From NCBI RefSeq assembly GCF_907163265.1, contig NZ_CAJQUM010000001.1, positions 3,100,001 to 3,164,000 of the forward strand: 64,000 nt of DNA, in the 5' to 3' direction. Source of the DNA: Georgfuchsia toluolica. GTDB lineage: Bacteria; Pseudomonadota; Gammaproteobacteria; Burkholderiales; Rhodocyclaceae. Shown in pieces: positions 22,049-34,025 of this stretch (the first letter of the stretch is position 1; each line of letters starts with the position of its first letter). The position numbers and the translations under genes were made by a program. The notes below the pieces were generated by a model, which was not told where the DNA came from, searched no databases, and saw only the letters and a program-made list of their open reading frames with translations.

Positions 22049-22666
22049 ATGCGCGCTTTTCTCTGTGTTCTCTGTGTCCTTTGTTGCGAAGGTTTTTCTC
22101 CTTTGCTTTTTGCATCCGGCCTGGAGCAACTCCATGCCTATCTGACTGAAGCGCATGCCGCGCGCGGCGAATTCACCCAGACCGTCATTGCGCGCGCGGG
22201 ACGCAAGCCGCAGCAATCCTCGGGCAGCTTTGCCTTCCTGCGGCCGGGAAAATTCCGCTGGGCCTATGAAAAACCCTATGCCCAGTTGCTGGTCGGCGAT
22301 GGCGAAAAACTCTGGAGCTACGATCAGGATCTGAATCAGGTCACGGTCAAGAAAATCGGCCAGGCGCTGGGTACGACTCCCGCTGCCTTGCTCGCCGGCG
22401 AGTCTCTCGACAAAAACTTCGTGCTCAAGGATGCGGGTGCCAGCGACGGTATCGAGTATGTCGAGGCCACTCCCAAGGCGCAGGATGCGAGCTTCGAGCT
22501 CGTTCGCATCGGTCTCGTTGGCAATCAACCGCGCACCATGGAAATTCAGGATAACTTCGGCCAGATCACGCTGTTGCGCTTCACGCGCTTTACCAGCAAC
22601 CCCGATCTGCCGGCCACTACCTTTCGCTTCGTGCCACCCAAGGGCGCTGACGTGGCAGGCGAGTGA
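22049..22666 (+). CDS. lolA: Outer-membrane lipoprotein carrier LolA
   Basis: 205 aa periplasmic chaperone carrying lipoproteins from LolCDE to LolB. The mature part (LEQLHAYLTEAHAARGEFTQ onward, with PGKFRWAYEKPYAQLLVGDGEKLWSYD) is typical LolA. The signal peptide is odd: MRAFLCVLCVLCCEGFSPLLFASG, with four cysteines, and is encoded by a copy of a CACAGAG-type repeat arm that also lies before rarA and serS. Translation from this ATG follows ftsK by 45 bp. Confidence 0.93.
   Translation: MRAFLCVLCVLCCEGFSPLLFASGLEQLHAYLTEAHAARGEFTQTVIARAGRKPQQSSGSFAFLRPGKFRWAYEKPYAQLLVGDGEKLWSYDQDLNQVTVKKIGQALGTTPAALLAGESLDKNFVLKDAGASDGIEYVEATPKAQDASFELVRIGLVGNQPRTMEIQDNFGQITLLRFTRFTSNPDLPATTFRFVPPKGADVAGE
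22054..22097. repeat. CACAGAG repeat arm, copy 1 (within the lolA signal-peptide region)
   Basis: CGCTTTTCTCTGTG then TCTCTGTGTCCT and a GGTTTTT tail; nearly identical to the arm at 24497-24543. It forms codons 2-16 of lolA. Confidence 0.85.
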
Positions 22667-22680
22667 TTCAAGTTAAATGC

Positions 22681-22782
22681 AGCCACAGAGTTCACAGAGA
22701 TCACAGAGGAAACCAGGGCACCGACGCAACGGGGTTTTGAATTTCTCTGTGCACTCTGTGTCCTCTGTGACTAATGGTTTTT
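22681..22782. repeat. CACAGAG repeat pair, copy 2 (MITE-like, inverted arms)
   Basis: Left arm 22681-22711 (AGCCACAGAG, TCACAGAGA, TCACAGAGGA) and right arm 22742-22782 (TTTCTCTGTG, ACTCTGTGTCCTCTGTGAC, GGTTTTTT) are inverted copies around a 30-bp centre. The pair fills the lolA-rarA gap and ends 7 bp before the rarA ATG. Confidence 0.85.
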
Positions 22783-22788
22783 TACAAA

Positions 22789-24106
<1,318 letters not shown>

Positions 24107-24108
<2 letters not shown>

Positions 24109-24140
24109 CCACAGAGGTCACAGAGGACACAGAGAAAAGC
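24107..24140. repeat. CACAGAG repeat arm, copy 3 (left flank of GxxExxY gene)
   Basis: AGCCACAGAGG, TCACAGAGGACACAGAG and AAAAGC; an inverted match to 24497-24543 with only a few differences. It includes the rarA stop. Confidence 0.88.
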
Positions 24141-24145
24141 AAATC

Positions 24146-24496
24146 ATGGCGGACGATCTGACAGAAAGGATTATTGGAGCCGCGATTGAGGTGCATCGTG
24201 TTTTTGGGCCAGGATTGCTGGAGGCTATTTATGAGGAGGCCCTGTGTCATGAGTTTGCGCTACGAGGATTGGGCTTCCAGCGGCAGGTGGAAATTGAAGT
24301 TCGCTACAAAGACAAACTGATTACTGGGCAGCGTTTGGATTTATTGGTGGCGGATGAGGTAGTCGTCGAATTAAAATCGCTGCGTGTCTTGCCAGACGTG
24401 GCAACAGCACAATTACTTTCTTATCTCAGGGTCTCGGGCTTGAAACGCGGGTTGCTCATCAACTTCGGTGAGTCCAGACTCGTAGATGGCATCAAA

Positions 24497-24511
<15 letters not shown>
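24146..24511 (+). CDS. GxxExxY-family protein (PDDEXK_3-like)
   Basis: 121 aa. Carries the GxxExxY signature in VFGPGLLEAIYEEAL (Gly-Leu-Leu-Glu-Ala-Ile-Tyr) and the later RLDLLVADEVVVELKS, matching the E/D-ExK order of PD-(D/E)xK nuclease folds. Function of the family is not known. The gene is bounded by inverted CACAGAG arms at 24107 and 24497; its last codons (RFSL) and stop are supplied by the right arm. This suggests that gene plus arms form one mobile cassette. Confidence 0.88.
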
Positions 24512-25828
<1,317 letters not shown>

Positions 25829-27205
25829 TCAGCGCAGGCTGAGCGACAGCTTTGGCGTCGGCTGCCAGGGCGGTTCGAGCCGGCTCAGAATGTCGTAGTA
25901 GTTGCGAATGTTCTCCACCATGACGACGGCTTCGCCCCCGCGCGCCGGGCCGCTTTTCAGGCGCGAGTAATACCCGGGTTGCGACATCAGCGGCAGCACT
26001 TTCTTCATGTCGTACCATGAGCCTGAGTCGCGTTTCATCTGCCGGGCAAAAGTGCGCGCGCCATTGAGATGTCCCATGCCGAGGTTGTAAGCGGCGAGCG
26101 CCAGCCAGGTGCGATCGGGCTCCATAATCTCTCCGGGCAGTTGCTCCATCAGCACGGCGAGGTAGCGCGCGCCGGCGCGAATGCTCTGCCCCGCATCAAG
26201 CCGGTTGCTCACGCCCATGCGATCCGCCGTATCTTCCGTCAGCATCATCATGCCGCGCACATTGGTGAATGAGGTGGCAAGCGGATCCCACTTCGATTCC
26301 TGATAGGCCATTGCGGCGATCAGGCGCCAATCGATGCCGCTCTCTGCCTGGGCTGTCTGGAACTGTTGCCGATAGCGCGGCAGTACGGTACGGATATCGT
26401 TAATGAATCTTGCGACGCCATCGGCCTTGATGCGCTGGATGTGGCCGAAGTAGCGATCCTGTAGCCGGGCCAGTGAACCATTCTGGCGCGCGGCGGCGAT
26501 GAACGCGTCGGCCTTTTGCGCCAACGACGCATACTCGGGCAGGAATGCCCAGCCGCAGCGAATCTGGTCGGGCAGTTCCTGCACGATGGCGAGGTCGGGA
26601 TAGTAGTTCAACGCCAGGGAATAATTCAGCATGTCGGTCGCTGCCAGATGGCTTTTCGCATTGGCCACGCGTTGCAGCAGTTCCCGCTCCGAGCCAACGG
26701 CGATTTCGACGATGGTAAAGCGTGGCGGCGTGCCGGCCAGTTTTTGCAGCGTCTCGGCCTGCGGCGAATCGAGCAGGGTTTCAATGCTGCGCCCGGTCAG
26801 ATCGATGGGATCGCTATCGACCGACAGGTCGTCGGCATTGCCGACCAGTACCTGCCTGGATTCACGTATCGGCGCGGAGAAAACCAGTTCCTGATTGCCG
26901 TCGATCGGGACGCCCGCGGCAAGGTGGATTCTGCCTGCCCGCAGCTTCTTGAACAGGGCGTCCGGATCCTTGACAGCGACATAGCGGGTCCTGAGTTTCA
27001 GCGCCGCGGCAAAGCCCTCCAGCAGATCGTGCTCGAAGCCGCTGATACCAGCGGCATCATCCTGATAGGTGGTCGGCCCCGCAATAATGCCGATCACCAG
27101 TTCGCCGCTTTTTTCGGGAGGCTCAATGCGCCCGCACGCGACCAGCAAAGCGGAAGCGAGCACAACCAACAGGCGGGCGACAGCGTGGTTCACCGAGCGG
27201 CCCAT
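25829..27205 (-). CDS. mltF: Membrane-bound lytic murein transglycosylase F
   Basis: 458 aa outer-membrane lipoprotein that cleaves peptidoglycan. Signal MGRSVNHAVARLLVVLAS then ALLVAC gives a lipobox Cys. An amino-acid-binding-protein-like domain (about 35-265) is followed by an SLT domain with the catalytic Glu in AAMAYQESKWDPLATSFTN. This two-domain order defines MltF. The ATG at 27205 is preferred because an upstream start (27271) would bury the signal peptide. Confidence 0.93.
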   Translation of the reverse strand: MGRSVNHAVARLLVVLASALLVACGRIEPPEKSGELVIGIIAGPTTYQDDAAGISGFEHDLLEGFAAALKLRTRYVAVKDPDALFKKLRAGRIHLAAGVPIDGNQELVFSAPIRESRQVLVGNADDLSVDSDPIDLTGRSIETLLDSPQAETLQKLAGTPPRFTIVEIAVGSERELLQRVANAKSHLAATDMLNYSLALNYYPDLAIVQELPDQIRCGWAFLPEYASLAQKADAFIAAARQNGSLARLQDRYFGHIQRIKADGVARFINDIRTVLPRYRQQFQTAQAESGIDWRLIAAMAYQESKWDPLATSFTNVRGMMMLTEDTADRMGVSNRLDAGQSIRAGARYLAVLMEQLPGEIMEPDRTWLALAAYNLGMGHLNGARTFARQMKRDSGSWYDMKKVLPLMSQPGYYSRLKSGPARGGEAVVMVENIRNYYDILSRLEPPWQPTPKLSLSLR

Positions 27206-27295
27206 GCGGCTACCGTCGTAACGAAGACGGGGTGCATTGTGCCACGGCTCGGAACGGCGCCAAACGGCCATACTGGATGGTAAAATCCGCGCCCC

Positions 27296-27385
27296 GGAGA
27301 GGTGGCAGAGTGGTCGAATGTACCTGACTCGAAATCAGGCGATGTCGCAAGGCATCCGTGGGTTCGAATCCCACCCTCTCCGCCA
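27296..27385 (+). tRNA. tRNA-Ser (anticodon CGA)
   Basis: 90 nt with encoded CCA. Acceptor GGAGAGG/CCTCTCC, anticodon stem CTGA/TCAG with loop containing CGA, long variable arm (GATGTCGCAAGGCATC) typical of serine tRNA, T-arm GGGTTCGAATCCC. Confidence 0.96.
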
Positions 27386-27555
27386 ACGAGTCTGCATTAT
27401 TAGAATCTCTCTCGTTGAATGACCACGAAGCCGCGCCTGTGGCGCGCCACCGCGAAATATAGCCAACTGCGGAGACCGAAATCTCTGGGCACTTGTGCCC
27501 TCCATCCCCCGAGTGTCTCCCGACCCCATTTAGGGAGTTGGCTTCATCGGCATAT

Positions 27556-29281
27556 TCACGGGGCAATTCCCATCCCGAATTTGGTGCGTTGCTCCGCCCA
27601 CAACATCGGTTGATTCGTTGTCAACCGTGTCAACGTTATATCCGCTGGTTGCCTACCTTCCAATATGGCTTCAACGATGTCTGGCGCCAGCGTCGCGCAT
27701 CGCAGAATGCGCCGCACATAGACATCAGTCATGTTCTCCTGTTTGGCAAGGACCATGATCGAGGCGATCTCACCACTGACCAGTTTCTCCATCCAGATAT
27801 GCGCGCGTGCCACTGCCTTGATCAGTGCCCAGTCATGTGAAACGGTTTCGACCTTGCCCCACTCCTCGTTCACTACTAGCCGCATCTCCAGGCCACCACG
27901 TTGCATACTCGCCTGAATCTTCAACACCACGGCTTTATCAGTCTTCGCTGTTCCGACATTGGCTGAAGTTGTCCCGATATTCAGTACTTCGTTGATGCCT
28001 GTGCGTCGTAGCTCAACGGTGATCTGGTCGCTACCGACGATGATTTTCTCCATGATCGGCATCAACATTCCCCGCAACGCCTTAGGCTCGGCTTCTTCCA
28101 TTGACTTGGCCAATGATCTGGCATTGGCAAGGATGGCTTCCTGCACTGCTGCCGACCGTCGTTTCAAATGGAGATCGGCCAATAGTGTGGGGACATCTCG
28201 TAACCAATGGGTGAGCGCCCCTAGGATGGTGGACTCCAGATCGTGGGCCGGTACCGTCACTTTTGGCTGATTGCCTGTTTCATCGATAGCTGGCCAGGCG
28301 ATGTAGTACCGATAGCGCTTTCCTTTCTTGGTGGTATGGGTCGGAATCAGTCGACGCCCATCCCCATCAAATACCCATCCGGCTAATAGACTGGACTCCT
28401 TGGCCTTGATTCCGCGCTTGCGACCATCGTTGTTGGAACGCAGCCGTTCCTGGACCGATTCCCAGACTTCCCGGTCCAGGATGGCTTCGTGCTCGCCAGC
28501 ATAGATGGTGCCCTTGTGCACAATCTCCCCCAGGTAAATCCGATTGCCGAGGATTCGGTACAGCGCCCCTCTAGAGAATTTCACGCCACCTGACATGCGC
28601 CCGCCGGCGCTCACCACCGTCCGGGTGAGAATGCCTTTTCTGTCCAGTTCCAGCTTGAGCGAACGCACGTCGCCCAAGGCTAGGTAGCGAGAGAACACCA
28701 TGCGCACCTGTTCGGCATCCTCGGGATGGACGATCAACTTGCGGTCGATCACCTTGTAGCCCAGCGGTACCGCCCCCCCCCATCCACATGCCCTTCTTCT
28801 TGGAGGCGGCGATCTTGTCGCGTATCCGCTCTCCCGTGACCTCCCGTTCAAACTGGGCGAACGACAGCAGGACGTTCAGGGTCAGCCTGCCCATGGAAGT
28901 GGTGGTATTGAAGTGCTGGGTGACGGCGACGAAGGAGGCGTTATAGGCATCGAAGACCTCGACCATCTTGGCAAAGTCGGAGAGTGCCCGGGTCAGCCGG
29001 TCAATCTTGTAGACCACGATCAGATCGACCAGTCCTGACTGGATATCCGCCATCAGCCGTTGGATAGAGGGCCGGTCCAGTGTTCCCCCCGAGAATCCAC
29101 CATCATCGTAGCGGGCGGGTAGTACCTTCCACCCCTCATGGCGCTGGCTGACGACATAGGCTTCACAGGCCTCCCGCTGTGCATCAATCGAGTTGAAGCT
29201 TTGTTCCAGCCCTTCCTCAGAGGATTTGCGGGTGTAGATGGCACAGCGCAGGGTACGTTCGACGACTTTACGTTCGGTCAT
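27556..29281 (-). pseudogene. Large serine recombinase, frameshifted at a C9/G9 run
   Basis: Two overlapping leftward frames together make one resolvase-type recombinase of ~560 aa. The upstream frame (28571-29281) has the catalytic domain: RCAIYTRKSSEEG, the serine-region SFNSIDAQREACEAYV, DRPSIQRLMADI and VVYKIDRLTRALSDF. It runs to GMWMGGGG, where nine Gs (28773-28781 on +) shift the frame. The downstream frame (from 28851) resumes as PLGYKVIDRKL with the recombinase and zinc-ribbon-like domains and a coiled region. One base lost or gained in the run would restore a single gene. It may be a true inactivation, a phase-variable tract or a sequencing error. Confidence 0.85.
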
Positions 29282-29757
29282 TGCTCGTCTCCGGCAGTAG
29301 CTGCACTGGACCGATTTAGCCCGAAAAACCGGGGTCCGGACCAGCGGGTACCGGTGATCAGCCGGGCGATTTCAGAGAGGCTGTCGTAGGTGACCTGCCG
29401 ATAGAGAAAACCGCCATCGACGACGGTCACTTCATGGATATCACCCTTCCAACCGCGAATGAGCCGGGTACCGGGCTTGATGCGGGGCACGGCGGCGAAC
29501 GCCGGTTGTTTGCCGGCATCGACGTCGCTGGCGATGTCAGCCAACCGTGCACGGGTGATGCGGGACAGACCGCCGAATTCCTGGACTTGGAGCCGATAGG
29601 CGAGCCAGACGATCAGAAGGTCAGGGCGGTTGGTGAAGGGATCGCATCCGAATTGAGAGCGCCAGAGTGCGCGCAGTTCCAGCGTGGAAAAGCCAGTCAG
29701 ATTGGCAATGAGCTGCGATGAAGGCTGCTGCTTGGTAGTACGGAGTTTCTGGTGCAT
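29278..29757 (-). CDS. DUF2924 protein, partner of the serine recombinase
   Basis: 159 aa. DUF2924 hallmarks: ELRALWRSQFGCDPF, LIVWLAYRLQVQEFGGL, PGTRLIRGWKGDIHEVTVVDGGFLYR and YDSLSEIARLITGTRWSGPRFFGL. Such proteins commonly precede a large serine recombinase in proteobacterial integrated elements. Here the stop overlaps the recombinase start by 4 bp, so the two are translationally coupled. Exact role unknown. Confidence 0.88.
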   Translation of the reverse strand: MHQKLRTTKQQPSSQLIANLTGFSTLELRALWRSQFGCDPFTNRPDLLIVWLAYRLQVQEFGGLSRITRARLADIASDVDAGKQPAFAAVPRIKPGTRLIRGWKGDIHEVTVVDGGFLYRQVTYDSLSEIARLITGTRWSGPRFFGLNRSSAATAGDEQ

Positions 29758-29987
29758 ATGCGTCCTTGGACTGTTGTGGAGACAGCACGATGGACGCTCT
29801 GGTGGGGCGGGAAGTCAAGTGGGGGATTGGCTGGTTATCGGCCATTGCAGCCGGTGGCGTTGAGCAAGTCAAACGGCGGCTAAGCGCAGGTCACCGGCCA
29901 TAGCCTCGGAAGTTACGCCGATCGGCATTTTTCCACGTCAGCGAATTCACACTATGTGACCATTGCTAAGTGCACAACATCGAGATA

Positions 29988-30009
29988 CCTGATTATCGGA
30001 ATAATCAGG
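29988..30009. terminator. Perfect 9-bp palindrome downstream of the thioesterase gene
   Basis: CCTGATTAT, loop CGGA, ATAATCAGG. It lies in the 328-bp gap between the DUF2924 gene and the leftward thioesterase gene, which otherwise shows nothing coding. No T-run on either side, so termination is only a guess. Confidence 0.45.
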
Positions 30010-30085
30010 ATATCGAAAAAAGCACAAATATCCATCCAATCCAAAATTGGGGTACTTTTTGACAAGAAAGTGCAAACCACATGGA

Positions 30086-30772
30086 TTATGCGATGGCGTC
30101 CGGCCAGTTCCTTTCCGAGATGAACACCCCTTTGCAACTAGCGGTGCGCACATCATCGGCCCATAGTTCGCCAACCATGAATTTCTTTCTGCCCACAACC
30201 CGATCTACTTTTGCAACCAGATGCAATGTCTTGTTGAGCAGCGTTGGATGGTGAAAGCGAATCTCCAGCGTCCCGGTACGCCCTGCGACACCGGTGATGC
30301 GCTGGCCGGCTCCGAGCACCTGATCGAACAGCAGGGCGATTATGCCGCCATGCAGATGTTCGAATGGGCCCTCATAACTCCAACTGGGTGTGACACACGC
30401 ATGCACGCGCCCATCGGTCTGCCAGATGTGCATGGGTGGCGCGATGGCATTGCTCTGTCCGGATGCGGGATTAATCTCGTAGAATATGTCCGGAAGCTGA
30501 CCATGTTGAGTGGAATTGCGCTCAGCCTGTGCCTTGGTGCCCGGCACTACTTCATTTGCTTCGATACGTGCAGCCTCCGCCTGCATCGTTGCCGTGACGG
30601 ATTGCAGCAATTCGGTCGGCACATCCCGTGTAAGCACAGCGGTGTTCAAGCGCCGTAGCGCTGCGGCCAATTCGCGCCGCGATTGCCAGTTATCATTTAC
30701 GGCAGGGCGCACCTCGGGTGAGGTATCCATCCAACCCGACAAGTTGTAAGCAATCGATGGGGTTTTCTGCAT
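30086..30772 (-). CDS. PaaI-like hotdog-fold thioesterase
   Basis: 228 aa. The C-terminal ~120 residues are a single hotdog domain: FEHLHGGIIALLFDQVLGAGQ with the HGG loop, then GTLEIRFHHPTLLNKTLHLVAKVDRV. It should cleave acyl-CoA thioesters. The N-terminal ~100 residues are helical and not recognised. First gene of the catabolic island, transcribed leftward; the ATG at 30772 is the first in frame. Confidence 0.8.
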   Translation of the reverse strand: MQKTPSIAYNLSGWMDTSPEVRPAVNDNWQSRRELAAALRRLNTAVLTRDVPTELLQSVTATMQAEAARIEANEVVPGTKAQAERNSTQHGQLPDIFYEINPASGQSNAIAPPMHIWQTDGRVHACVTPSWSYEGPFEHLHGGIIALLFDQVLGAGQRITGVAGRTGTLEIRFHHPTLLNKTLHLVAKVDRVVGRKKFMVGELWADDVRTASCKGVFISERNWPDAIA

Positions 30773-30972
30773 GTTGGTTCAGTGTCACTGCATGAAGTAT
30801 TTGTCGAGTTCATTCATGGAGAATTGTGCCAATATGGGACAGACGTGGTCGAATGGTTGGCATTTCAGGAGGGTGAATTCGTCCTCCTGAGAATCATCAT
30901 ATGCCAAAGCAACGGGTTAACAAATAAAGCTGAACATTGCCAAAGATTTTCTATATACATCGTCAGATGTAA

Positions 30973-31880
30973 TTGGCGGAATTCACCAGCGAAGACGTCA
31001 GGGAACTTCGAGTGCGCCAGGTCGAGCGCAGCGAAGAAGGTCGTTATCAAGCGCAGATAGCGCGTCACCACAATCTGGGTGCGCTCCGAAGATTGGCGAA
31101 CGGTGTGGTACGTCGCGACCTGGAGCGAGCTTTGGGACGCGCAACTGAGCCTCTCGGCAGCTGCGCTGAAATGCGGGGTGCGTGATCGCTGGATCGGGTG
31201 GGACATTCGCTCGCAGTACGGACGGCTCAATCTGATCGCCAACAACAGTCGTTTCCTGATTCTGCCCGACTGGTACCGGCCGAATGTGGGTTCGCGGGTA
31301 CTGTCATTGGCCGAACGGCGGATTGGCGCGGATTGGTAGGCCAGTTTTGGTCATCCGTTGCTGCTGCTCGAGACCTTTGTCAATCCACTGCGCTTCCTGG
31401 AGAGGTCTATCGCGCCGCGAACTGGATTGAACTGGGATTGACCCAAGACTATCGCCGCACCCGGGACGGCCATAGTTCAGAAGTCGACGCCCACCAAGCG
31501 GGTTTTTGTTTGTCCGCTCTGTCATCATCCACAGAAACACTTGACGCAGCCCGACCGGGCGCACCTTCAACTTACCGTAGAATCCAAGGTCATTCTCATT
31601 GCCGAACAGATGTGGACGCTGCCCGACTTCTGTAACGACACCCCTGATCCGCGTCGTGCCCAAGGGTGGCGTTAACGGCTTGCGGTCGTACTCGCCATCG
31701 CCGCAGGTGCCATTCTGTGCGGCATACGCGGCCACAAGGCCATAGCCGGATGGGCGGCGGACCTCCGTCTTAAGGCCCGTGAACGCTTTGGCACAGCAAA
31801 ACGATTCAAAACACGTGAGCCGTTATCAATCAATGACTTGCAATTGTGCAAATTCCGAAATCTGTCTATTATGCCAGAGG
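30973..31880 (+). pseudogene. Decayed transposase with DUF4338 and ISAs1-type segments
   Basis: Pieces of one protein appear in successive frames. LRQVERSEEGRYQAQIARHH and then (31079-31339) WDAQLSLSAAALKCGVRDRWIGWD, NSRFLILPDWYRPN match DUF4338. The frame then breaks (stop at 31337), continues LLLLETFVNPLRFL, and later AEQMWTLPDFCNDTPDPRRAQGW, stop, RLAVVLAIAAGAILCGIRGHKAIAGWA matches the N-terminus of ISAs1-type transposases. At least three frameshifts or stops show it is dead. DUF4338 is shared with the Druantia protein DruA, but the ISAs1-like continuation points to a transposable element. Confidence 0.75.
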
Positions 31881-31903
31881 GATGTTAAAGACTGGTTAGA
31901 TTG

Positions 31904-31931
31904 GTTGACGCCAATCGGCCGCCACGTCAAC
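31904..31931. promoter_or_regulatory. Inverted repeat upstream of the first crotonase gene
   Basis: GTTGACG (31904-31910) and CGTCAAC (31925-31931) form a 7-bp inverted repeat, 7 bp before the 27-bp operator-like motif. Same GTTGAC half-site as in that motif. Confidence 0.5.
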
Positions 31932-31937
31932 GCGGCC

Positions 31938-31964
31938 GTTCAATTATTCAACACATTAGTTGAC
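31938..31964. promoter_or_regulatory. Operator-like 27-bp motif, site 1 (before the 32.1-kb gene)
   Basis: Fits the pattern GTTNANNNATTNAAC, six bases with A at the third, then GTTGAC. The core TCAAC-N6-GTTGA (31948-31963) is palindromic. Same motif at 37745 and 44332, core only at 53448. Confidence 0.6.
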
Positions 31965-32117
31965 GCTGTGGTATCATAAATAACGGCGTTCATAGAGCCG
32001 ACGGATATCGGACCGTTTTGCAGCCAGCAGCACTGATGGCAGGTGGCAGGGTGACAAAGCCTTAGTGCACTTAAACGGGACGGTGATAGGACACAACTGG
32101 GATTGGAGAGAATTGAG

Positions 32118-33095
32118 ATGCCGAAGAAACGCGAAGCAGAGCTACTGGCGGGGCAGTGGAATGATGAGGCAATGTTAACTGACGAAGTTGAGCTTGGGAA
32201 ACAGGTGCTTTACGCTACCGATAAGGAAAAACACACCGCTACCATTACTTTCAACGCGCCCGAAGCGCTCAACGGCCTGCCGGTTGCCGGTTTGGAACTG
32301 GTCGGGGACTTGATCAAGCGCGCGGAAGCCGACAACGATGTGAAGATCATTGTCTTCAAGGGCAACGGACCGTGTTTTGGCACGGGGGCGAATGCCTCGG
32401 AGCTGGGTCACTACATCGGCTACAAGGATGGCAAATCGGTTGACGGCAGGCAACGCCCTACGCAAAGGCAGCGCATGTTGCCCGACCGGAACATTGTGTT
32501 CGGTGCCTTCGAGCGCGTGGCAACGGAATGTCTGAAAGCCACCGTATGCCAGGTACATGGTTACTGCTACGGGGCGCATATGCAGCTGGCGCTGGCCAGT
32601 GACATCGTTATTGCTAGCCCTGATGCCCAGTTTGGCCACCCGGCATTCCGCTATCTGGGCTGCGGACCGCAGAACATGTATCTGTGGCTGGAAAACCTCG
32701 GCATCAAGAAGATGAAGGAGGTCATGCTGACGATGCGCGCGCTTACCGCCGCGGAGGCCGAGCAGGCGGGTTTCGTGGCCAAGGTTGTTCCCCGCGAAGA
32801 GCTGGAACAGTGGGTTGCTGATTACTGTCAGGCTATTGCGCTAATGCCCCTGGACGGGATCATGATGGGTAAGGCCAATATCCAGATGATGATGGAAGCG
32901 CGGGGGAAAGGCATCGGCACGATGGTTGGCTGGGTCGGGCATGGCTGGTGCACGAACATGTCTTTGGAGAAAGGCGAGTTCAATTTCCTGAAGGAACGGC
33001 GGAACAAGGGCCTCAGCAAAGCCTTGCATGACAGGGATCAGGCAGTCGCACCTTATTTCCGTATGGGCGGCAGCCTGAAGAAGGCGGCAGGCTGA
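32118..33095 (+). CDS. Crotonase-fold enzyme without the usual catalytic glutamates
   Basis: 325 aa, longer than a normal enoyl-CoA hydratase (260). Start at ATG 32118 after GGAGAG; an in-frame start at 32103 overlaps that site. Crotonase landmarks: ITFNAPEALNGLP, FKGNGPCFGTGANASELG (oxyanion loop), QVHGYCYGAHMQLALASDIVIA (second oxyanion Gly). Where hydratases have PE and GG(T) with the two acid residues, this has FGHPAFRYLGCGPQN, so both catalytic glutamates are absent. It may therefore act as hydrolase, isomerase or decarboxylase instead. A ~60-residue extension at the C-terminus is rich in Gly/Trp. First gene of a rightward three-gene group. Confidence 0.8.
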   Translation: MPKKREAELLAGQWNDEAMLTDEVELGKQVLYATDKEKHTATITFNAPEALNGLPVAGLELVGDLIKRAEADNDVKIIVFKGNGPCFGTGANASELGHYIGYKDGKSVDGRQRPTQRQRMLPDRNIVFGAFERVATECLKATVCQVHGYCYGAHMQLALASDIVIASPDAQFGHPAFRYLGCGPQNMYLWLENLGIKKMKEVMLTMRALTAAEAEQAGFVAKVVPREELEQWVADYCQAIALMPLDGIMMGKANIQMMMEARGKGIGTMVGWVGHGWCTNMSLEKGEFNFLKERRNKGLSKALHDRDQAVAPYFRMGGSLKKAAG

Positions 33096-33230
33096 AATAG
33101 GCCGGCACATTCGGATCGGACCAGTACGAGGTGGCGGCGAGCGTGTCGCATGATAGCGGCGTTAAAGTCTCCACCTTGTTAGCTACAGACGCCTGTTGCC
33201 TCATACGCACAGTAAAGATGGAGGACGCGG

Positions 33231-34025
33231 ATGGCGGAGCATGAGAGCCAACGCGACCGTGGCGGCTCCCGTTACGCGCTCTACACAAAAGATGGTGACT
33301 GGGTTGTGCCACACAAGGCGACAGCTGGCGGCTGGGCCGCCGGTATGCAAAGTGGTCACGCACTCAGCCCTTTGCTTTGTGCCCTGATTGAGGACGTACC
33401 AACGCTAGCCCCAATGTTGAGCACGCGCTTCGTCCTAAACTTGACGCGGCCGGTACCTATGGTGCCAATGCAATGGCGCACCGCGATTCTTCACGAAGGG
33501 AAAAGGCTGCAAATCCTGCGGGCCACGCTGATTCATGAGAAACGCGAAGTCGCAGACATGACAGTGGTACGCATTCGCATCAGCAAGAGTCCGACGCCTG
33601 TGCCACTGCGAAGCTATCCCGGCCCAGAGCAGTCGCAGGCGGTGCCGCGTTCACACCTTCCGCGTAGTTTTGAACTGCGATCAGTGCCTGGAAGCGAGCG
33701 TCCCGGTGGCATAGCCGTGTGGATGCGCATGGGCGCGGATCTGTTTCCAGGGCAGCCAGCCTCGCCACTAGCGCACGCGATGTGCCTTTGCGATTTCGGC
33801 AGTTCGCTCTGCGGCCCGCTAGACCGAAGCAAATGGATTTATCCGAACTTCGACTTGACGATGCATGTCTTCCGCGAGCCCGTAGGCGAATGGCTGCTGC
33901 TAGATGCAGACATTGAGACGGCCGGCTTGGGGATGGCCCTGGTGAGCGGCATTCTCGCGGACCAACAAGGAGCATTCGGACGCGCACATCAATCCATTAT
34001 TATCACCCCGGTTGCGGGCACCTGA
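33231..34025 (+). CDS. Double-hotdog acyl-CoA thioesterase family protein
   Basis: 264 aa thioesterase-like superfamily protein (TesB-like, 4HBT_3 type). Two hotdog halves: N-terminal TAGGWAAGMQSGHALSPLL to about 115, C-terminal from GGIAVWMRMGADLFPG to the end with WIYPNFDLTMHVFREPVGEWLLLDAD, the conserved motif just before the C-terminus. It would release CoA from acyl intermediates or products. Lies between two crotonase genes with gaps of 135 and 151 bp. Confidence 0.82.
   Translation: MAEHESQRDRGGSRYALYTKDGDWVVPHKATAGGWAAGMQSGHALSPLLCALIEDVPTLAPMLSTRFVLNLTRPVPMVPMQWRTAILHEGKRLQILRATLIHEKREVADMTVVRIRISKSPTPVPLRSYPGPEQSQAVPRSHLPRSFELRSVPGSERPGGIAVWMRMGADLFPGQPASPLAHAMCLCDFGSSLCGPLDRSKWIYPNFDLTMHVFREPVGEWLLLDADIETAGLGMALVSGILADQQGAFGRAHQSIIITPVAGT

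Noticed and set aside
27296-29757. tRNA-Ser as attachment site for the serine recombinase element
   Set aside because: No second copy of the tRNA 3' end was found to the right, and large serine recombinases usually do not target tRNA 3' ends.
31079-31640. DUF4338 (DruA-like) sequence as a Druantia defence gene
   Set aside because: It is broken by several stops and frameshifts and continues into an ISAs1-type transposase N-terminus; no other Druantia genes are present. Treated as a dead transposable element.
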